A stretch of 11,200 nt of DNA from Planctomycetota bacterium (GTDB lineage: Bacteria; Planctomycetota; JAMOSO01). Below are positions 7,536-11,200 of this stretch, in pieces. How positions within the stretch are numbered: position 1 is the first letter of the stretch; every line of letters begins with the position of its first letter. Location of the stretch: assembly GCA_027063065.1 (NCBI GenBank), contig JAMOSO010000028.1, positions 1-11,200 of the forward strand, written 5' to 3'. Both the position numbers and the translations under genes were made by a program. Below the pieces are notes generated by a model that did no database searches, was not told the DNA's origin, and was given only the letters and a program-made list of their open reading frames with translations.

Positions 7536-7564
7536 TGGACATAGGTGTGTATTTTTATTAAAAT
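7536..7564 (+). promoter_or_regulatory. Promoter for rpsD
   Basis: TGGACA (7536-7541) and TAAAAT (7559-7564) are separated by the optimal 17 bases, and each matches the sigma-70 consensus at five of six positions. Transcription would start near 7571 and give a leader of about 44 bases before the rpsD start. It lies just after the ABC-F stop, which makes rpsD an independent unit. I see no clear terminator for the upstream operon, so read-through is possible. Confidence 0.55.
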
Positions 7565-7614
7565 CTCGCCTCTTAATTTTTAATATAACAATTGTAAATA
7601 AGGTAAGGTAAACG

Positions 7615-8220
7615 ATGTCAAGATACACAGGCCCTCGTAACAAAATAGCAAAGCGATTCGATGTAAACCTTTGGGGTCGTCGTCGCGATCCATTAGCTAC
7701 AGAACAACGTACAATGCGTCGTCGTCGTGGTAAAAAATCAAACTACGGTGTACGTCTTGATGAAAAACAAAAGTTGCGTTATTACTATGGTGTTATTCGT
7801 GAAAAACAATTCCGTATGTATTTTAAACAAGCTAAAAAAGTACATGGTAATATTGGTAGTGCATTTTTGGTTCTTCTTGAAAGCCGTTTAGATGTTGTTG
7901 TTTTTCGTATGAATTTCTTGCCAACTATTTTTGCTGCTCGTCAGTTTGTGTCTCACGGTCATATTCGTGTAAATGGTCAAAAGGTTGATATTGCTTCTTA
8001 TATGGTAAAAGAAGGTGATAAAATCACTTTAAGCGATACAGGTAAAGCTATGCCTTTGATTACTGAATACTTGGCAGATCCAGAACGTGATACTCCTGAT
8101 TATGTAAATTTTGATGCCAAAACAATGACGGGTGAGTTTGTTCGCAAACCAGTTCGTGATGAAATTATGTATCCTTTCACTCTTAATGAATCATTAATTG
8201 TGGAATATTACTCTCGTTAA
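7615..8220 (+). CDS. rpsD: Small ribosomal subunit protein uS4
   Basis: S4 binds 16S rRNA early in 30S assembly and shapes decoding accuracy. The 201-residue protein has the N-terminal rRNA-binding region (YGVRLDEKQKLRYYYGVIREKQF), the S4 RNA-binding domain from about residue 89 (ESRLDVVVFRMN, FVSHGHIRVNGQKVDIASY) and a C-terminal VEYYSR. It belongs to the group without zinc-binding cysteines. The widely conserved PGQHG segment is absent; the position is filled by an Arg-rich stretch (MRRRRGKKSNYG). Sequence style resembles alphaproteobacterial and rickettsial S4. The gene stands alone between its own promoter and terminator, not in an alpha operon. TAAGGT (7604-7609) precedes the ATG by five bases. 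Codons such as CGT are favoured, consistent with high expression. Confidence 0.97.
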   Translation: MSRYTGPRNKIAKRFDVNLWGRRRDPLATEQRTMRRRRGKKSNYGVRLDEKQKLRYYYGVIREKQFRMYFKQAKKVHGNIGSAFLVLLESRLDVVVFRMNFLPTIFAARQFVSHGHIRVNGQKVDIASYMVKEGDKITLSDTGKAMPLITEYLADPERDTPDYVNFDAKTMTGEFVRKPVRDEIMYPFTLNESLIVEYYSR

Positions 8221-8240
8221 AGAGTAAATAAATCTAATAA

Positions 8241-8279
8241 AAAGCCCTCTGAAGCCTTTGGTTTCAGAGGGCTTTTTTT
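8241..8279 (+). terminator. Intrinsic terminator after rpsD
   Basis: A stem of 13 perfect base pairs (8241-8253 with 8263-8275) continues inward through a G-T wobble and two G-C pairs to a TTT loop, followed by seven T residues (8273-8279). It begins 20 bases after the rpsD stop. The A-rich bases just upstream would let it also work weakly on the other strand, but no converging gene is present. Confidence 0.93.
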
Positions 8280-8286
8280 GTATACT
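8258..8286 (+). promoter_or_regulatory. Candidate promoter for HTH-pseudocyclase gene
   Basis: TATACT (8281-8286, five of six matches to the -10 consensus) follows the terminator T run, and TTGGTT (8258-8263) lies 17 bases upstream as a weak -35 inside the terminator stem. Transcription would start near 8293, leaving a leader of about 20 bases with the ribosome binding site. Some promoter is needed here because the preceding terminator is strong. Confidence 0.4.
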
Positions 8287-8311
8287 ATTATTATTTAAAT
8301 CGGGAGTCAGT

Positions 8312-9052
8312 ATGGCAATATCTGTAGTTAAGCTTGGTAAACGCATCAGAGATCAGCGTGAAAAAAAAGGCTTATATCAAGCCGATTTAGCTAGGTTGTT
8401 ACAGGTAAGTGCACAGGCAGTTTCAAAGTGGGAACGTGGTGAAAATGCTCCTGATATATCTTATTTTTTAGAACTGGCAAAAATACTTGGGGTTACTGTC
8501 GATTGGTTACTTGGACGAGCCGACTCCGAAGAAGATACTTTTGAAGCCACTATCTTTTGTACAGCCTTAAACGGTTATGCTTCTCGCAGTGCATCGCTTT
8601 CACCTCGTGATGTTGCCGATTGGGCAAATGCATTCTTTCATCCTATTACTGAAGCGGTATTGCGATATGAGGGAGTACCAGTTAAATATGTTGGAGATGG
8701 TTTTTTAGCTTTTTTTGCTGGTCGTGACCATGCGATGCGCGGTTTTGAAGCTATGCGCCAATGTAAAACTATATGTAATAATCCAGATTTGGTTATTGGC
8801 TTACATTGTGGCGAGATTTATTTAGGTTCGATAGGCTCGGGAGATTATGCCACGCCAGATATTATTGGTGAAGCAGTTAATACGTCTTTTATGGTTAGAA
8901 ATTGGATAGCTAAAAATTTAGAAAATCCTATGGCGATAACATCTTCTGTTTACAGACAGATAGAAAAAAACATACCTAAATTATTAAAATACGAGGCTCA
9001 AGTAGAAGGCTTGTTAAAAAAAATTAATGTTTATGAGTTGTGCAATGTTTAA
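8312..9052 (+). CDS. XRE-family HTH protein fused to degraded class III cyclase-like domain
   Basis: The preferred start, with GGGAG (8302-8306) five bases upstream, gives 246 residues. Residues 7-68 form an XRE/Cro-type DNA-binding domain (KKGLYQADLARLL, SAQAVSKWERGENAPD, LGVTVDWLLG). Residues about 78-245 resemble the class III adenylate/guanylate cyclase fold: VKYVGDGFLAFF (Lys125, Asp129), LHCGEIYLGSIGSGDY and PDIIGEAVN (Asp183, Asn190). The first metal aspartate position of the family ('FAD') reads Phe-Cys-Thr (Thr84), and the transition-state arginine four residues after the Asn is Met194. I therefore infer a catalytically dead or strongly altered domain that may sense a ligand and control DNA binding. 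No membrane segment is present. Its stop overlaps the likely ispG start, so it may regulate or be coupled to ispG. Target and ligand are unknown. Confidence 0.78.
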   Translation: MAISVVKLGKRIRDQREKKGLYQADLARLLQVSAQAVSKWERGENAPDISYFLELAKILGVTVDWLLGRADSEEDTFEATIFCTALNGYASRSASLSPRDVADWANAFFHPITEAVLRYEGVPVKYVGDGFLAFFAGRDHAMRGFEAMRQCKTICNNPDLVIGLHCGEIYLGSIGSGDYATPDIIGEAVNTSFMVRNWIAKNLENPMAITSSVYRQIEKNIPKLLKYEAQVEGLLKKINVYELCNV

Positions 9053-10760
9053 GCGTAGAGCTTCACGGGTAGTTAATGTTGGACATTTAAAAATAGGCGG
9101 TAACAATCCTGTTGTTGTTCAAAGTATGGTAACAGCCAATACCATGGATACAAAAGCGGTTGTCGATGAAGTTAAAGCTTTAGTTGATGTAGGTTGTCAA
9201 ATGGTGCGTATTACAGCGCCTACTGTTGGTGCAGCTAAAAATTTGGGTGTGATTAAGCAACAGTTGCATGGTGTTAAGGTTGCTTTAGTTGCGGATATCC
9301 ATTTTCAAGCTGCAGCGGCAATGGAGGCAGCTTTGTATGTGGATAAGGTAAGGATTAATCCAGGTAATTTTTGTGAGTCTCAGGCACAAAACTTAGAAGA
9401 TAGTTTTAAGGCTTTATTGGATATATGCTCTGAACGTGGGGTGGCTATCCGTATAGGTACAAATCATGGTTCTCTTTCAGAAAGAATGATGAAACAATTT
9501 GGTAATACTTCTGCTGGAATGGTAGAAAGTGCTTTAGAGTTTTTAAGAATAGCCAGAAAATATAAATTTGATGATATTATTTTATCTATGAAAGCTTCTA
9601 ATCCTAGGGTTATGATTGACGCATACCGCAGTTTAGTAGAATCCATGGATTTAGAAGGTATGGATTATCCATTGCATTTGGGTGTTACTGAAGCTGGCGA
9701 TGGCGAAGACGGACGTATTAAAAGTGCTATTGGCATAGGTTCGTTATTAAGCGATGGTATTGGCGATACTATTAGAGTATCTCTGACAGAAGATGCTGTT
9801 TGTGAAATCCCAGTTGCAAAAGATTTATTATCCGCCTTAGATGGTATTAACAAAAATGTAACTAAGATGGTTAATTGGCCTAAGGGTTTTGTTAGAAGAA
9901 TCACTCGTGAGATTAAAATAGGTGATTTGACTATAGGGGCAAAAAATCCTGTGTGTGTAGGTGTAAGTGCCAAGTTTGTTAATCAAAATAATGATACACC
10001 TGTTGAATTATTATTTACTGAGCATATTCCTGATAAAAAAATTAAGGGATGCAGTTATTGTGTAGCCTATAAGTCTCTTGTTGATGCAGGTGATATTACC
10101 AATGTTGATGCTGTGTTAGTCAATAATATTACAGAGTTAAAAAATGTCGCCAAATATAATGTAACTCCTATTATAAAATGGTCGCGCAATTTAGATTTAG
10201 ACGGGTTTGAAGGTGTTGTGTTGTTAGAGGTCAATTCTGTATACGATGTGCGTTTAGCTTTAGATTTTTTGTTAGATTTACCAGTAATTTTAAAAACAAG
10301 CGGGTCTGTTTTAGCAAATGCTGTTAAGTTGGGTTCTGCTTTATGTGATGGTTATGGTGATGGTATTTTAATTGATGATATAAATGGTGATAAGGCTTGT
10401 CGAGAAGCCTACACTATTTTGCAATCATCTGGATCGCGTTTAACCAGAACAGATTTTATAGCCTGTCCTTCTTGTGGACGTACATTATTTAACTTGCAAG
10501 AGACAACCGCTAGGGTCAAGGCTGTTACTTCGCATTTAAAAGGTGTTAAGATTGCTATTATGGGTTGCATAGTTAATGGCCCAGGCGAAATGGCCGATGC
10601 TGATTTTGGTTATGTTGGGGGTGCTCCAGATAAAATTAATTTATATGTCGGCAAGAAGTGCGTAAGGCGTTCAATACCCAGTCATAAAGCGGTTGATGAA
10701 TTGGTGGATTTGTTAAAATCAGAAGGTGTTTGGGTTGATATTAATCCTAAAACCAGCTGA
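9045..10760 (+). CDS. ispG: 4-hydroxy-3-methylbut-2-enyl-diphosphate synthase, long three-domain form
   Basis: IspG (GcpE) converts MEcPP to HMBPP, the penultimate step of the MEP isoprenoid pathway, with a [4Fe-4S] cluster. From the ATG at 9045 the protein has 571 residues, against about 360-420 for the common two-domain enzyme. The N-terminal TIM barrel shows PVVVQSM, ALVADIHF, KVRINPGN, IGTNHGSL and LGVTEAG. Residues of about 280-440 form the inserted A* domain of the long form. The C-terminal domain has C474PSC477, C508IVNGPGE with Glu515, and YVGGAPDKINLYVGK. Three starts are possible (9027, 9033, 9045). I prefer 9045 because the homologous N-terminus begins right after it and GAG (9035-9037) precedes it. 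This start overlaps the HTH-pseudocyclase gene by eight bases, implying translational coupling. Confidence 0.95.
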   Translation: MFKRRASRVVNVGHLKIGGNNPVVVQSMVTANTMDTKAVVDEVKALVDVGCQMVRITAPTVGAAKNLGVIKQQLHGVKVALVADIHFQAAAAMEAALYVDKVRINPGNFCESQAQNLEDSFKALLDICSERGVAIRIGTNHGSLSERMMKQFGNTSAGMVESALEFLRIARKYKFDDIILSMKASNPRVMIDAYRSLVESMDLEGMDYPLHLGVTEAGDGEDGRIKSAIGIGSLLSDGIGDTIRVSLTEDAVCEIPVAKDLLSALDGINKNVTKMVNWPKGFVRRITREIKIGDLTIGAKNPVCVGVSAKFVNQNNDTPVELLFTEHIPDKKIKGCSYCVAYKSLVDAGDITNVDAVLVNNITELKNVAKYNVTPIIKWSRNLDLDGFEGVVLLEVNSVYDVRLALDFLLDLPVILKTSGSVLANAVKLGSALCDGYGDGILIDDINGDKACREAYTILQSSGSRLTRTDFIACPSCGRTLFNLQETTARVKAVTSHLKGVKIAIMGCIVNGPGEMADADFGYVGGAPDKINLYVGKKCVRRSIPSHKAVDELVDLLKSEGVWVDINPKTS

Positions 10761-10774
10761 AAAGTAGGCTAATT

Positions 10775-10797
10775 AGCACTAAAAAAGTAGTGCTTTT
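10775..10797 (+). terminator. Likely intrinsic terminator after ispG
   Basis: A seven-base-pair perfect stem (AGCACTA 10775-10781 with TAGTGCT 10788-10794) encloses an A-rich loop and is followed by a four-base T run (10794-10797). It starts 14 bases after the ispG stop. The stem and T run are short, so termination may be partial. Confidence 0.55.
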
Positions 10798-10844
10798 AAA
10801 TTTAATAATTTATTTGCTTATTTACCACTAAAGTTGCCCGTTGA

Positions 10845-11030
10845 TTGGGGATTATTTTAAATGGCTTAGATATTTTTAAAGGGATTTAGGCTATTTTAAC
10901 ACGCTATTATGAGTTTATATCGCAAATAAAAGATTTGCACGATGCGGAGCTAGAAAAATTATCTTTAATGTTTAAATCACCAGTTGGTTTTGGGATTGTT
11001 TTAATTATATATTGCACAATATCGTTATGA
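10845..11030 (+). pseudogene. Possible decayed small ORF
   Basis: One frame reads like protein but is broken. From a TTG at 10845 it gives LGIILNGLDIFKGI, then a TAG at 10887-10889, then 46 open codons to a TGA at 11028-11030. The second part has a charged helix-like stretch (YYEFISQIKDLHDAELEKL) followed by a hydrophobic segment (VGFGIVLIIYCTISL) that could be a membrane anchor. There is no good ATG or ribosome binding site. I do not recognise a family, and chance open reading in AT-rich DNA is a real alternative. The rest of the gap between the ispG terminator and the last gene shows no clear gene. Confidence 0.22.
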
Positions 11031-11032
11031 TT

Positions 11033-11063
11033 GTTAAAAGTAACAATATTGTATTGTTTTAAC
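11033..11063. promoter_or_regulatory. Dyad upstream of lipoprotein gene
   Basis: Arms GTTAAAA (11033-11039) and TTTTAAC (11057-11063) flank a perfect ten-base palindrome, ACAATATTGT (11043-11052), with nearly the same centre. It lies 18-48 bases before the lipoprotein start. A TTGCAC box (11012-11017) with TAAAAG (11035-11040), 17 bases apart, could be the promoter; the dyad would overlap its -10 region and could be an operator. AT-rich DNA yields such dyads by chance, so confidence is low. Confidence 0.3.
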
Positions 11064-11080
11064 TTAGTGGAAAAGTTGTT

Positions 11081-11200
11081 ATGTGGAAAAATTTATATAA
11101 ATGTTGTTATATTGCTGTGTGTTTGTTTGTTGTTTCGTGTAATACTAATCGTGATAAATATGTATACGAAAATATCAAATTACCAAGTCATTTTGAGCAT
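11081..11200 (+). CDS. Putative lipoprotein, N-terminal part
   Basis: The last 120 bases are an open frame from an ATG at 11081 to the window edge (40 residues seen; the rest is outside). The N-terminus has a lipoprotein signal: Lys3 and Lys7, a hydrophobic stretch (YIAVCLFVV) and a lipobox VVSC with Cys20 as the likely lipidation site after signal peptidase II cleavage. The mature part begins NTNRDKYVYENIKL; Asn at position +2 does not indicate inner-membrane retention by the E. coli Asp rule. The ribosome binding site is weak (GTGGAAAAG about ten bases upstream). The family is not recognisable from 20 mature residues. Confidence 0.6.
   Translation, partial: MWKNLYKCCYIAVCLFVVSCNTNRDKYVYENIKLPSHFEH

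Noticed and set aside
8258-8311. Eighteen extra N-terminal residues on the HTH-pseudocyclase protein
   Set aside because: The upstream start lies inside the rpsD terminator; GGGAG five bases before the ATG at 8312 defines the start, and the HTH domain begins just after it.
10887-10889. TAG recoding (readthrough) joining the two parts of the frame at 10845-11030
   Set aside because: cobS and aguB use TAG as their ordinary stop, and no recoding signal is visible.

Overview
This window comes from a low-GC bacterial chromosome. The best lineage clue is the S4 ribosomal protein at 7615-8220. It lacks zinc-binding cysteines, carries a 'DVNLWGRRRDP' stretch, an 'FLPTIFAARQFVSHGHI' core and a 'VEYYSR' C-terminus, and its gene stands alone with its own promoter and terminator. 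As I recall these proteins, that pattern fits deep, often host-associated Alphaproteobacteria better than lineages that keep rpsD in the alpha operon. The apparent anaerobic cobamide ligand gene suggests an anaerobic or microaerophilic lifestyle. The taxonomy is inference.

Layout: the start of an Asn-rich unknown gene runs off the left edge on the minus strand (1-249). A divergent intergenic region leads to a cobalamin riboswitch (445-583) and a strong intrinsic terminator (601-643). Next comes a plus-strand run: a ThiC-family gene read here as bzaF (5-hydroxybenzimidazole synthase), cobT, a 132-nt gap, cobS, larE-like, aguB-like (N-carbamoylputrescine amidase) and a YbiT-like ABC-F gene. Apart from the gap before cobS, these genes overlap or nearly touch. 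rpsD follows as a single-gene unit (promoter about 7536-7564, terminator 8241-8279). Then come a small regulator that joins an XRE helix-turn-helix to a degraded class III cyclase-like domain, and a long three-domain ispG whose probable start overlaps it. A short terminator follows ispG. The last 300 bases hold a possible decayed ORF, a dyad, and the start of a lipoprotein gene cut by the right edge.

How the genes work together: the riboswitch places lower-ligand synthesis (BzaF) and ligand activation (CobT) under B12 feedback, and CobS completes cobamide assembly. This argues that the ThiC homologue serves cobamide rather than thiamin synthesis. LarE-like, AguB-like and ABC-F may be carried along in the same transcript. 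The clearest unusual points are the B12-switched ThiC paralogue with an altered cysteine motif, and the HTH-pseudocyclase protein coupled to ispG. I saw no CRISPR array, tRNA, rRNA, insertion sequence or phage module.
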